A stretch of DNA of 64,000 bases from Duncaniella dubosii (GCF_004803915.1 NZ_CP039396.1:2604001-2668000), one strand, 5' to 3'. Shown: positions 7,550-15,899, counted from the stretch's first letter. Translations and numbers: made by a program. Notes: generated by a model not told the origin, from the letters alone.

Positions 7550-9151
7550 ATGAAAAAGAACGAGTTGATAGAGTTTCTGCAACGTCAGATCGAGTTCCTT
7601 CAAGGGCGGCTCGACGAGGCGTTGGCCTCTGTCAGCTCGCTTACTTTATCCAATGAAAAGCTGCAGTCGACCAACGAGAAGCTTGTGGCGACTGTAGATG
7701 AACTGCGCAAGCAAATGGCCTCAATGGAGGAGGCTATGAAAGGCAAAAGTGCGGAACTGAGCAAAGAGAAAGCCGCGCGTCAGGCAGTGCAGCGTCTGCA
7801 GGGCTCGCCGTCGGAGCGTCAGAAGAAACCGGTGACGACTCCTGCCACATCCGAAACTCGACAGCAGAAGCCAGAGAAGAAACGTACCAACAACGGCGCC
7901 AAAAGGAAGACGCATCCGGAGTGTGAGGTGGAGACCATTATAGTGGAGCCTGACAGTCCGGACTTCAATCCCGAGGCGGCGACGTTTATCGGCGAGTGCG
8001 ATGTCGTGCGCTACGTCATGGAGCCGATGCGCTTCAAAAAAATTATCTACAAGGTCAGAAAATACGTGCAGGACGAGAAAATATACAAAGGTTCCGCACC
8101 CGCCACACCGCTGCTTAACTCGCAGTATACATCTTCCTTCATAGCCGGACTCGCCGAGCTACGCTATCTCCACTGCATGCCACTTGAAAATGCTGTCGAA
8201 TACTTCCGTGCCCACGGCTTCGACCTTGACAAAGGCACCGCACAGAAGCTCGTAAGTAAGGTAAGGGTACATCTGGAAAATCTATACAAGGCGCTGGGTC
8301 AGGCAATAGTCGCGGACAATTATATCTGCGGTGACGAGACCTATCAGAAAGTGCGGCTGCAGGTGGCAACTCCTTCGGGAAGAAAGATCAAGAAAGGCTA
8401 CATATGGGTGTTCGTCGGCATGACAACCGGGCTTGTGTACTTCTTCTATGACGACGGCTCCCGCTCGGCCGAAGTCTTCGAGCAACACATAAAAGGCTTC
8501 AACGGAGCCTTCCAGTGCGACTATTACTCGGGATACCGGCATATCGGAATCGGTGGGATGAGCGGGATAAAACGCTTGCCATGCCTGCAGCACATCAAGC
8601 GAAAGTTTCTCGATCTGAAAGACAATCCAAAGGCGCAGGAAATAGCAAAGCTCTTCGGACTCCTTTACCACTTCGAGCATCAGCACCGCATAGGCAAAGA
8701 CGGATGGACGGCGGGAAAGCACCTTGAGTGGAGACAACGATACTCCAAGGTGATGCTCGAGAAAATCCGCATGAGACTGACAGCAGTCAAAGACCGCATC
8801 GGCGTGCCACCCGACGACCCGCTGCTCGCCGCCACCGAACATGCACTCAAACAATGGGACGAGATACCACGCATCTTTGCCTCACCCACCTACAGACTCG
8901 ACAACAACGAAGTCGAGCGAATCAACCGCTACATATCCCTGACCCGTCGCCGACTTACAATCGGCTCCCACTCCGGAGCCGAAGCCGCCGCCCTGTACCA
9001 CTCTCTTGCGATCACCTGCCACCGCTGCGGAGTCAACGTCTTCGACTACTTCTGCGACATAATCGACCGATGTGCCGCATGGCCGCCAAACACCCCGATC
9101 GAAAAATACCGCGACCTGCTTCCCGACCGCTGGAAACTCTCACAAAAATAG
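7550..9151 (+). CDS. tnpC: IS66 family DDE transposase (copy 1)
   Basis: The 533-residue transposase starts with a leucine-rich coiled coil (about residues 1-85) for multimer formation, then a basic linker (90-122) and a DDE catalytic domain. Candidate acidic residues are D262 (CGDETY), D324 (QCDYYSGYR) and E454 (DNNEVERINR). A C-terminal IS66 domain follows (about 490-533). It catalyses cut or copy and strand transfer of the element, making 8-bp duplications. A 78-base AT-rich gap with TTTG and TAACTTTA-like sequence separates it from tnpB, so it may have a second promoter. Length and motifs are complete, so it is probably active. Confidence 0.93.
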   Translation: MKKNELIEFLQRQIEFLQGRLDEALASVSSLTLSNEKLQSTNEKLVATVDELRKQMASMEEAMKGKSAELSKEKAARQAVQRLQGSPSERQKKPVTTPATSETRQQKPEKKRTNNGAKRKTHPECEVETIIVEPDSPDFNPEAATFIGECDVVRYVMEPMRFKKIIYKVRKYVQDEKIYKGSAPATPLLNSQYTSSFIAGLAELRYLHCMPLENAVEYFRAHGFDLDKGTAQKLVSKVRVHLENLYKALGQAIVADNYICGDETYQKVRLQVATPSGRKIKKGYIWVFVGMTTGLVYFFYDDGSRSAEVFEQHIKGFNGAFQCDYYSGYRHIGIGGMSGIKRLPCLQHIKRKFLDLKDNPKAQEIAKLFGLLYHFEHQHRIGKDGWTAGKHLEWRQRYSKVMLEKIRMRLTAVKDRIGVPPDDPLLAATEHALKQWDEIPRIFASPTYRLDNNEVERINRYISLTRRRLTIGSHSGAEAAALYHSLAITCHRCGVNVFDYFCDIIDRCAAWPPNTPIEKYRDLLPDRWKLSQK

Positions 9152-9178
9152 CCGCCCAAAACCTGGACGGCTATTTTT
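9144..9178 (+). terminator. IS66 terminator (copy 1; also in copies 2-5)
   Basis: AAAAATAGCCG (9144-9154) pairs with CGGCTATTTTT (9168-9178), followed by more T. The stem overlaps the tnpC stop codon. Being A-rich before and T-rich after, it can stop transcription from both sides. Equivalent sites: 12182-12216, 22356-22390, 32896-32930 (inverted), 41252-41286. Confidence 0.75.
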
Positions 9179-9211
9179 TTAAGCTATACCTGCTGTCGCG
9201 GACGGTTGTAC

Positions 9212-9464
9212 GGGTGTCCTGCACTTTGAGTTCGGCACCGCATTTGGGGCATGTGCATCCTTCAAGGCTGTCGCAGAGTGCACTCTTGCTTTGCCATTTG
9301 TGACCGCAGTCGGAGCAGGTGATGTTTCCTTTCTTTGTGCGGTATCCGATATGCTCAACGCAATGGGTGAATGCCCAATCTATCTGAGTTGCGGATATTG
9401 ATTTGAGTGTGGTTGAAAGTCTTGCAACTTCTTTCTGCATCTTTGTCTTGGGTTTCATAGTCAT
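9212..9464 (-). pseudogene. PcfJ-like protein, N-terminal part (gene split by IS66 copy 1)
   Basis: The first 84 residues of PcfJ are encoded here: a conserved QKEVARLSTTL helix, CVEHIGYRTKKG and a zinc-ribbon pattern CSDCG ... CPKCG that probably binds one zinc ion. The frame runs straight into the IS at AELKVQDTR. The PcfK stop lies 6 bases upstream (9471), so PcfK and PcfJ formed one transcript. The product now would be a short fragment ending in IS sequence. Confidence 0.85.
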
Positions 9465-9470
9465 GCGGTG

Positions 9471-9679
9471 TTAAAAGTCAAACAGACTGGGTTGAACATC
9501 TTGGGTTTTCTTTTCGGTGGTGGCTTTCTTGGCTTGGATAGGCTTTCTCATCTTCGCCATTTCCTCCTGCCTAAGTCGCTCAATGGCATCCTGCCGTGCC
9601 TGTTCCTTCTCTTCCTCGGTGAGTTCCACGGTGTGATTTACAACCACTTGACAGTTAATCGGATTGCCGACCTCTATCT
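9471..9679 (-). pseudogene. PcfK-like protein, C-terminal part (gene split by IS66 copy 2)
   Basis: This is the second half of a PcfK-type protein: VGNPINCQVVVNHTVELTEEE, a long charged helix, and the terminal QPSLFDF tail. The tail resembles a clamp-interaction-like peptide common in this family. Together with 12250-12489, minus one 8-bp repeat, the gene is 441 bases (146 residues) and in frame. The function of PcfK is not established; it is always found beside PcfJ in conjugative elements. Confidence 0.85.
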
Positions 9680-9749
9680 GTACAACCATCCGCGATAGCA
9701 TATTGACGAACTCCGAAAGAGAGTTGTATCTTTGTCGACAAAAAGAATC

Positions 9750-10166
9750 ATGGGTTATAACAAGTCTTTGTCCGATGTCTATTCAGAGACATGGACGCGT
9801 TACAAGAATCAATGCGAGACAGACGGCTATATCGCATTGAACCGTTTCTGTGCCGGTACCGGCGTCAACGTCCAGCGGCTTTATGAGTGGCTTCGGCGCC
9901 GCAAAATCAGCATAAGCGATTATCAACGCAGTCTGCCGGAGAGACCGGATTCGTCGCGGGAAGGTGGCGGGCCGTTATTCCGGGAGGTTAAGGTTCCCGG
10001 TATTCAGGTTGCGGATGAGAGCCGGGATGTCGGTGCCACCAGTGTCGTGCGTGACGTGCACATCGAACTCGGTTGGGGCCGAGGCGTGAGTCTGGGAGAG
10101 ATAAGCGCGGAGGGGCTGGCGCTTCTGGTGGATGTCATGACACGCAGGAGTGATGTGGAGTCTTGA
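9750..10166 (+). CDS. IS66 accessory protein, TnpA-like (copy 2)
   Basis: Identical in protein sequence to the copy 1 gene at 6712-7128, with its own -7 box TATCTTTG just upstream. Confidence 0.8.
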   Translation: MGYNKSLSDVYSETWTRYKNQCETDGYIALNRFCAGTGVNVQRLYEWLRRRKISISDYQRSLPERPDSSREGGGPLFREVKVPGIQVADESRDVGATSVVRDVHIELGWGRGVSLGEISAEGLALLVDVMTRRSDVES

Positions 10167-10509
10167 GGCGGATATGCGGCTCTGGGTATGCCGGCAGCCG
10201 GTATCGATGCGCTACGGCATCCGGGGTCTGGCCCAGATGGTGTGGTCGTGGAAGGGGCATTCTCCGGCATCGGGCGATGTGTATGTGTTTTTCTCAAAGG
10301 ACCGCAAGACCATGAAGGCGTTGAAATGGGATGGCGACGGATTTTTGATGTACACAAAAAGACTGTCGCGAGGCCGTTTCCGGGAGGTGCTCAAAAAGGG
10401 CGATGACGGCGTGCGCAGGCTCCAATGGGACGATTTCTATATGCTGATGAGGGGCCTCACGCCTGTGAAGGTGATGGTCGAAAATCGCTTCAGAATGGCC
10501 GTAAAATAA
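10153..10509 (+). CDS. tnpB: IS66 accessory protein TnpB (copy 2)
   Basis: Identical in protein sequence to the copy 1 TnpB at 7115-7471. Confidence 0.85.
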   Translation: MWSLEADMRLWVCRQPVSMRYGIRGLAQMVWSWKGHSPASGDVYVFFSKDRKTMKALKWDGDGFLMYTKRLSRGRFREVLKKGDDGVRRLQWDDFYMLMRGLTPVKVMVENRFRMAVK

Positions 10510-10587
10510 GGCTTAATAATTTGTTAATCAAATAAATAAATGGCGTGGAAAGTTGCAAATGTCAGATATTTTTTGTAACTTTACACC

Positions 10588-12189
10588 ATGAAAAAGAACG
10601 AGTTGATAGAGTTTCTGCAACGTCAGATCGAGTTCCTTCAAGGGCGGCTCGACGAGGCGTTGGCCTCTGTCAGCTCGCTTACTTTATCCAATGAAAAGCT
10701 GCAGTCGACCAACGAGAAGCTTGTGGCGACTGTAGATGAACTGCGCAAGCAAATGGCCTCAATGGAGGAGGCTATGAAAGGCAAAAGTGCGGAACTGAGC
10801 AAAGAGAAAGCCGCGCGTCAGGCAGTGCAGCGTCTGCAGGGCTCGCCGTCGGAGCGTCAGAAGAAACCGGTGACGACTCCTGCCACATCCGAAACTCGAC
10901 AGCAGAAGCCAGAGAAGAAACGTACCAACAACGGCGCCAAAAGGAAGACGCATCCGGAGTGTGAGGTGGAGACCATTATAGTGGAGCCTGACAATCCGGA
11001 CTTCAATCCCGAGGCGGCGACGTTTATCGGCGAGTGCGATGTCGTGCGCTACGTCATGGAGCCGATGCGCTTCAAAAAAATTATCTACAAGGTCAGAAAA
11101 TACGTGCAGGACGAGAAAATATACAAAGGTTCCGCACCCGCCACACCGCTGCTTAACTCGCAGTATACATCTTCCTTCATAGCCGGACTCGCCGAGCTAC
11201 GCTATCTCCACTGCATGCCACTTGAAAATGCTGTCGAATACTTCCGTGCCCACGGCTTCGACCTTGACAAAGGCACCGCACAGAAGCTCGTAAGTAAGGT
11301 AAGGGTACATCTGGAAAATCTATACAAGGCGCTGGGTCAGGCAATAGTCGCGGACAATTATATCTGCGGTGACGAGACCTATCAGAAAGTGCGGCTGCAG
11401 GTGGCAACTCCTTCGGGAAGAAAGATCAAGAAAGGCTACATATGGGTGTTCGTCGGCATGACAACCGGGCTTGTGTACTTCTTCTATGACGACGGCTCCC
11501 GCTCGGCCGAAGTCTTCGAGCAACACATAAAAGGCTTCAACGGAGCCTTCCAGTGCGACTATTACTCGGGATACCGGCATATCGGAATCGGTGGGATGAG
11601 CGGGATAAAACGCTTGCCATGCCTGCAGCACATCAAGCGAAAGTTTCTCGATCTGAAAGACAATCCAAAGGCGCAGGAAATAGCAAAGCTCTTCGGACTC
11701 CTTTACCACTTCGAGCATCAGCACCGCATAGGCAAAGACGGATGGACGGCGGGAAAGCACCTTGAGTGGAGACAACGATACTCCAAGGTGATGCTCGAGA
11801 AAATCCGCATGAGACTGACAGCAGTCAAAGACCGCATCGGCGTGCCACCCGACGACCCGCTGCTCGCCGCCACCGAACATGCACTCAAACAATGGGACGA
11901 GATACCACGCATCTTTGCCTCACCCACCTACAGACTCGACAACAACGAAGTCGAGCGAATCAACCGCTACATATCCCTGACCCGTCGCCGACTTACAATC
12001 GGCTCCCACTCCGGAGCCGAAGCCGCCGCCCTGTACCACTCTCTTGCGATCACCTGCCACCGCTGCGGAGTCAACGTCTTCGACTACTTCTGCGACATAA
12101 TCGACCGATGTGCCGCATGGCCGCCAAACACCCCGATCGAAAAATACCGCGACCTGCTTCCCGACCGCTGGAAACTCTCACAAAAATAG
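10588..12189 (+). CDS. tnpC: IS66 family DDE transposase (copy 2, S136N)
   Basis: The 533-residue transposase differs from the other four copies at residue 136, Asn instead of Ser (EPDNPDF, codon aat at about 10992-10994). The position is in the linker before the catalytic domain, so activity is probably unaffected. It marks copy 2 as a distinct lineage. Confidence 0.93.
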   Translation: MKKNELIEFLQRQIEFLQGRLDEALASVSSLTLSNEKLQSTNEKLVATVDELRKQMASMEEAMKGKSAELSKEKAARQAVQRLQGSPSERQKKPVTTPATSETRQQKPEKKRTNNGAKRKTHPECEVETIIVEPDNPDFNPEAATFIGECDVVRYVMEPMRFKKIIYKVRKYVQDEKIYKGSAPATPLLNSQYTSSFIAGLAELRYLHCMPLENAVEYFRAHGFDLDKGTAQKLVSKVRVHLENLYKALGQAIVADNYICGDETYQKVRLQVATPSGRKIKKGYIWVFVGMTTGLVYFFYDDGSRSAEVFEQHIKGFNGAFQCDYYSGYRHIGIGGMSGIKRLPCLQHIKRKFLDLKDNPKAQEIAKLFGLLYHFEHQHRIGKDGWTAGKHLEWRQRYSKVMLEKIRMRLTAVKDRIGVPPDDPLLAATEHALKQWDEIPRIFASPTYRLDNNEVERINRYISLTRRRLTIGSHSGAEAAALYHSLAITCHRCGVNVFDYFCDIIDRCAAWPPNTPIEKYRDLLPDRWKLSQK

Positions 12190-12249
12190 CCGCCCAAAAC
12201 CTGGACGGCTATTTTTTTAAGCTATACCTGCTGTCGCGGACGGTTGTAC

Positions 12250-12489
12250 CTCTATCTCGGCTTCCTCGTAAAAGTGGACTGCCATTCCATAAATCTCCGC
12301 ATCAGCAAAGCCGTTGCATCCGCTCTTCTTGACCTCGTTGATGATATATGTCACGCAGTCCTCAACCGATTTTGAGGGATTGGCGAACTTGATGGCGAAA
12401 AGAGAGTCATTCTTTGCCTTGTTCTCCAGATACTGACGGATTGTGTCCGTGAAGGCGTTTGTGCCTTTGTAAGTTCCGTTGCTTGCCAT
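12250..12489 (-). pseudogene. PcfK-like protein, N-terminal part (gene split by IS66 copy 2)
   Basis: This holds the start of PcfK: FTDTIRQYLENKAKNDSLFA, VEDCVTYIINEVKKSGCNG and FADAEIYGMAVHFYEEAEIEV, matching the family's conserved N-terminal half. The frame enters the IS right terminus and would end after a few IS-derived residues. The ATG at 12489 is well placed 12 bases after the upstream gene's stop. Confidence 0.85.
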
Positions 12490-12501
12490 AGTCGTAATAT
12501 T

Positions 12502-12717
12502 TTAGAGTGTTAATATCCAATAGATTATCATAAGGGTAGTAATGATTGAGATAACCCAACCCACACCTCGGAATATCGGCTTTACAATCGCCCACATCAG
12601 CAAACCAATCAAAGTAGCGAGGATAATTCCAATCACCTTAGCAATCTTTTTTAATGCGGTTTGAGCTGGTGAAGGAGTGAAGCTCGAATTTCTAATATGT
12701 CTGTTATTCAGTGTCAT
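12502..12717 (-). CDS. Small membrane protein upstream of PcfK
   Basis: The 71-residue protein starts MTLNNRHIRN and contains two hydrophobic stretches, IAKVIGIILATLIGLLMW and VISIITTLMIIYWILTL, so it is likely an inner-membrane protein with two spans. It is the first gene of the minus-strand conjugation block. ATG 12717 was preferred to 12810 because the longer leader is basic and unrelated. No function can be assigned. Confidence 0.55.
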   Translation of the reverse strand: MTLNNRHIRNSSFTPSPAQTALKKIAKVIGIILATLIGLLMWAIVKPIFRGVGWVISIITTLMIIYWILTL

Positions 12718-12994
12718 AAAGCGATATTTTTTTAATGCGTATAATCGCAGTTTGAAGTTTGTTCGCTCGATGAACTCTCCGCGTGACGGAAGCAAAGGGA
12801 TGTTCGCCACTTGGCAGAAAAAATACGAGCTGACCGCAGGGAAGTCTGGAGATTTTTTCTACCGAATGGCAAAGAATATCCCGTTCCGGCACGTTCATCG
12901 CCACGAGCGAACACACTTTCAAACTCAGCTTATAATCAGCATGAAAGTTGAGCGGGCAACGCCTGTAAGGTGACACTGAATGACAGACATACTG
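12692..12994. repeat. Divergent inverted duplication of a start region
   Basis: TGACACTGAATGACAGACAT at 12971-12990 on the plus strand matches the minus-strand start of the membrane gene at 12717 (TGACACTGAATAACAGACAT) with one mismatch. The intervening 250 bases contain no convincing gene. On the plus strand the copy opens a frame from GTG 12970 to 13176 (68 residues, TLNDRHTEMKF) that I do not trust as a gene. Confidence 0.5.
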
Positions 12995-13217
12995 AAATGA
13001 AATTCCCCTCTAAAATCATGGAACTGTCTCGTAAGAGCAATAATGCCTCCAACAAAATTCAGAATGAAAAAACTGCTTCGCAGAATAGCTTTGCCCAACC
13101 CCGGAAAGGCGAGTCTATGCGTGTAACAGTGAGGCACGAACCGTGGAGCGTATTGTCTCGCCCCGTGGGTTGCTGACAAGCGGAGGGTGGCGTGGCGGTC
13201 GTATAAATCTTCTCAGG

Positions 13218-13314
13218 CAACGGCGCCCGGAACACGGGCATAGCCGGAAAGTCTTGTGGCCGCGCGTCAGCGTATCGCCACGAGGCGTTGGCTATGCCCG
13301 GTGTTCAGCCGTTG
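13218..13314. repeat. Long imperfect stem-loop in a GC-rich non-coding stretch
   Basis: The segment 13218-13245 (CAACGGC ... CGGGCATAGCC) is complementary with a few mismatches to 13290-13314 (GGCTATGCCCG ... GCCGTTG). Inside it, CTTGTGGC (13253-13260) faces GCCACGAG. The result is a roughly 97-base folded arm. The whole stretch 12995-13450 lacks a believable gene and is markedly more GC-rich than its neighbours. It could be a structured RNA or part of a transfer origin. Confidence 0.5.
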
Positions 13315-13457
13315 CCCATAGGCGTATGCGGACAATGGGTGTCAGGCGAAGCCCGTCACCTTTTGTCGGCATAACGCCGCCAACCCGAAAGACCGCCACA
13401 CCTCTCTCTGCTTTAGAATAGACTTTAGAATAGACAGCGGCAAAAACAACTTTTTAT

Positions 13458-13498
13458 GGATTACATTTGTTGTAATCCAAAATAAAGTGTTATCTTTG
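13458..13498 (+). promoter_or_regulatory. Promoter and palindromic operator of the HigB/HigA module
   Basis: TTTG (13466-13469) and TATCTTTG (13491-13498) with a 21-base spacer match the Bacteroidota -33/-7 consensus. The -33 box lies in the centre of a perfect 8-bp inverted repeat, GGATTACA-TTTGT-TGTAATCC (13458-13478). That is the expected layout for autorepression by the HTH antitoxin. Confidence 0.75.
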
Positions 13499-13536
13499 CG
13501 AAATAAATAACACTTCGTGTAACTTGAATAATATGG

Positions 13537-13874
13537 ATGGAAATAGAATTCCAAAACAAGAAACTCAGAAAGTTGGCTGAAAATGAGCGCAAATGTCGTA
13601 AAGAATTGGGTGAACGCAGGGCAACCTTGTTTCTTCAACGCATAGACGATCTTGTCAATGCCAATACTCTTGAGGATGTAAGGTATCTGCCGGGCAATTA
13701 CCATGAACTTTCAGCAAATAGGAAAGGACAATGGGCTTGTGATCTGGACCAGCCTTACAGATTGATATTTCAGCCGTTGGAAAACCCATACCCACCGATG
13801 ACAACGGAGGATATATCTGGGTGAAGATAATCGGTGTGGAAATCATGGAAATTACCAATTACCACGGCAAATAA
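13537..13874 (+). pseudogene. higB: HigB-type toxin with a single-base frameshift near the C-terminus
   Basis: The frame from ATG 13537 gives a RelE/HigB-fold mRNA interferase: RKLAENERKC, GERRATLFLQRIDDL, DVRYLPGNYHELSANRKGQW and DQPYRLIF. At AAAACCC (13781-13787) the frame breaks; the family's ending (DDNGGYIWVKIIGVEIMEI then NYHGK) continues in the -1 frame to a TAA at 13872-13874. Restoring one base gives 112 residues, the usual length. Unrepaired, the protein loses its last strand and conserved terminal Tyr-His, and is probably inactive. The antitoxin follows 5 bases later. Confidence 0.75.
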
Positions 13875-13879
13875 GTTTC

Positions 13880-14992
13880 ATGAACATTAGACATGAATTG
13901 ATTATGGCAACTTCAAAATTTATTCCGTCAGTGGCTTTTCACCCCGGCGTTACTTTGGCAGAGAAGCTGAAGGAGATCGACATGAGCATAAAGGAGTTTG
14001 CCCTCCGCGCGTCAAAGCCTGAGAAAACCATCCACGCTGTCATAAAGGGGGAAAGCTCCGTCACATCTGACATGGCTGTGGCATTTGAGAGCGTGACACG
14101 GATTCCAGCGCACTTCTGGCTCAACAAGCAGCGCAACTACGACGAATACCAAGCCCGTGCAAGAAAGGAGGCAACAATAGAGGAGGCCAGCGAATGGGCC
14201 AAGTGCTTTCCCTACGCCCAGATGGTAAAGTTAGGGTGGATTGAGCCGGTCAAGACTCCGCAGGAAAAAGCAAAATCCCTTCTCTCATTCTTCCAGATAA
14301 GTTCGGTAAAGGCATGGGAGGACTATTATCTCAACCAAAAGCTGAAGATTGCCTTCCGCATATCCCTTGCCCACACCAAAGATCCTCACTCGGTGTCGGC
14401 ATGGCTCCGCCAAGGAGAGCTTCAGGCCGCTGAAATGAAAACCCCGGATTATTCCGAAGCCAAGTTGAAAGATCTCATACATCAATTGAAATCGGTTATG
14501 ATCTATCAGCCGTCAGACCTCGCTTCAAAGGTGCGGGAGCTATGTGCCGAAGCCGGCGTAAAACTTGTATATACTCCGTGCCTGCAGAAAGCCCCTGTGG
14601 GCGGTTCCACCCGTTGGATAAACGGTACTCCATGCATACAGATCAGTGGGCGACACAAGCGTTATGATATATTTTGGTTCACTCTGTTTCACGAAATAGG
14701 TCATATACTACTGCATGGAAAGAAGGACATTTTTCTTGAAGATGACTGCCACACTGAAGATGAGCAGAAAAAGGAGAACGAGGCAAATCAGTTTTCGTCA
14801 CACGTGCTTCTTTCAAGAGCGGATGAGGATGAGATAATTCGCAATGGCGTATTTACGCCTGATGCAATCAAAGAATATGCAGACCGATTCAACACCCATC
14901 CTTCAGTAATCGTAGGCAGGCTGCAACATCATAAAGTAATCCCATACACCAAAAACAGTGATATGCTCCTACCTATCGACCTGTTCCGATAA
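13880..14992 (+). CDS. higA: HigA-type antitoxin fused to an ImmA/IrrE peptidase domain
   Basis: The 370-residue protein begins with an XRE-type helix-turn-helix (about residues 23-85, including FHPGVTLAEKLKE and KTIHAVIKGESSVT) and ends with a COG2856 metallopeptidase domain. The zinc motif HEIGH is at 271-275 and the downstream acidic residue in KENEANQF. HigA neutralises HigB and represses the shared promoter. The peptidase domain may cleave a partner protein, as known for ImmA; that is inference. ATG 13904 (MATSKFIPS) is a good alternative start. Confidence 0.85.
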   Translation: MNIRHELIMATSKFIPSVAFHPGVTLAEKLKEIDMSIKEFALRASKPEKTIHAVIKGESSVTSDMAVAFESVTRIPAHFWLNKQRNYDEYQARARKEATIEEASEWAKCFPYAQMVKLGWIEPVKTPQEKAKSLLSFFQISSVKAWEDYYLNQKLKIAFRISLAHTKDPHSVSAWLRQGELQAAEMKTPDYSEAKLKDLIHQLKSVMIYQPSDLASKVRELCAEAGVKLVYTPCLQKAPVGGSTRWINGTPCIQISGRHKRYDIFWFTLFHEIGHILLHGKKDIFLEDDCHTEDEQKKENEANQFSSHVLLSRADEDEIIRNGVFTPDAIKEYADRFNTHPSVIVGRLQHHKVIPYTKNSDMLLPIDLFR

Positions 14993-15036
14993 TCGGATTT
15001 TGCCCTAACAATTGGCAAGTGGAATTCTGAAAAAAT

Positions 15037-15176
15037 CCTAACAGCACCCTAACAGGCCTTGTTTTTGGGTCAAAAAAGCGTTATATTTGCAATAACAAAC
15101 CCGGTTTAGAGAAATCGGTGAGTGGACAGACCACTACCATACTGATGACATAAAAACCTAACAATACCCTAACAGG
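15037..15176. repeat. CCTAACA direct repeats, probable integrase arm sites of the left element
   Basis: CCTAACAGCACCCTAACAGG (15037-15056) and CCTAACAATACCCTAACAGG (15157-15176) are paired 11-base-spaced repeats of the same 7-mer, with a further CCCTAACAAT at 15003-15012. They sit just left of the 13-bp core at 15236 and are absent from the other side. The integrase that would bind them is not in this window. The span 14993-15235 has no gene. Confidence 0.55.
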
Positions 15177-15235
15177 GGATTTGCGGAAGGTTGTAGCAAA
15201 GTGATTATAAGCACATTACACAAAGAGTTCATAAT

Positions 15236-15248
15236 CCTCTCTCTCCGC
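15236..15248. other. Attachment core, left junction (CCTCTCTCTCCGC)
   Basis: This 13-bp sequence recurs exactly at 30577-30589. It resembles the 3' end of Bacteroidales tRNA-Ser genes, a common integration target. The two copies bound the mobilizable element. A full tRNA is not present at this copy. Confidence 0.65.
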
Positions 15249-15261
15249 AAACCAGGCCATT

Positions 15262-15303
15262 AAATCCACTGTAAATCATAAGTTTACAGTGGATTTATCT
15301 TTT
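15262..15303 (+). terminator. Strong hairpin next to the left attachment core
   Basis: AAATCCACTGTAAA (15262-15275) pairs perfectly with TTTACAGTGGATTT (15283-15296), followed by ATCTTTT. A different but equally placed hairpin lies right of the other core, as expected downstream of a tRNA-type site. Confidence 0.65.
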
Positions 15304-15306
15304 AAT

Positions 15307-15354
15307 ACATACAACAATCCATACAATTTGTAGGCGAAACCTCATTACATACAA
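15307..15354. repeat. Integrase arm-type repeats, left end of the mobilizable element
   Basis: ACATACAA (15307-15314), CCATACAA (15319-15326) and ACATACAA (15347-15354). The same 8-mers recur at the other end at 30395-30445. I infer binding sites for the element's integrase. Confidence 0.6.
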
Positions 15355-15767
15355 GGCAGTCGATATCACAGAAAATCAGCCCAACTGATACAGGTTTCTT
15401 GGTATGTCAGGAGGGAAAAATAAAGGCTCACTCTCATTTTCGAGCGAAAGCCGCAGGGCGATTTCATCCACAGACTTCAATGCCCTGTATATTTTGGCTT
15501 AAATCCATACTCTGTTTGGGCTGTTGCTTCATTCGCTCACACCATCACGATACTTTTTCACGTTCCATATTAGGTCATTTGCTTTTGTTGGGAATGTCTT
15601 TACCGTGCCACTTTTGTTGCATACGAGCATAAGCCTGTAAACATAAATCGGCTAAGTGTCTGAAATTTCGGAATATTCTATTTATAGGGCTTTATGGTCA
15701 AAAATAAAGTCATAGATTTTTTTGAAGAAAAGTGTTCCGAATTTCTTGATGACTCATGAAGTCATAT

Positions 15768-15870
15768 TAACTTTGCGGAGTCTCACAGAGACAAACCTAG
15801 TATGGCCATACTCCATGTTGCCTTTAGCGAACACAGTTGTCTTTAATGCCCTACGTTGCCTTTAGCGAAC
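15768..15870 (+). promoter_or_regulatory. Promoter, palindrome and three 19-bp iterons before DUF3853
   Basis: A -7 box TAACTTTG lies at 15768-15775 and a perfect 12-bp palindrome GTATGGCCATAC at 15800-15811. They are followed by three units with a 19-base period at 15817, 15836 and 15855. Units one and three share GTTGCCTTTAGCGAAC; the middle one is degenerate. The arrangement suggests protein binding for control or replication. From 15355 to 15767 I see no believable gene; a 77-codon frame there is not supported. Confidence 0.55.
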
Positions 15871-15899
15871 TTTTCCCAACAATTTAACATCACACCAAT

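Larger units (their letters stand above)
6642..9211 (+). mobile_element. IS66-family insertion sequence, copy 1 (2570 bp)
   Basis: The element has imperfect terminal inverted repeats (GTACAACCATCCGCGATAGC at the left, GTACAACCGTCCGCGACAGC inverted at the right). It carries three genes in IS66 order (accessory TnpA-like, TnpB, DDE transposase) and is flanked by the 8-bp target duplication GGGTGTCC at 6634-6641 and 9212-9219. It is inserted in the PcfJ gene. Four more copies of exactly 2570 bp occur in this window. Confidence 0.95.
9680..12249 (+). mobile_element. IS66-family insertion sequence, copy 2 (2570 bp)
   Basis: Same length and ends as copy 1, flanked by the 8-bp duplication CTCTATCT at 9672-9679 and 12250-12257. 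It is inserted in PcfK, only 468 bases from copy 1 and in the same orientation. It differs from the other copies by at least one base in tnpC. Confidence 0.95.

Noticed and set aside
7721-8889. Long frames opposite to or shifted from the IS66 transposase (up to 190 codons), repeated in every copy
   Set aside because: They lie within the transposase gene, which is clearly coding; such frames follow from its codon composition.
12970-13421. Frames in the GC-rich stretch before the toxin-antitoxin pair (68, 92 codons and others)
   Set aside because: They overlap on both strands and cover the long hairpin; codon use and content do not look like real proteins.
15171-15248. tRNA-like fold before the left attachment core
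   Set aside because: TTGCGGA and TCCGCAA can pair and a T-arm-like turn is present, but the anticodon and D arms do not form well. I treat it as a tRNA remnant or chance.
15399-15632. 77-codon frame in the left end of the mobilizable element
   Set aside because: Low similarity to protein composition, Cys and His rich, no promoter or coupling.
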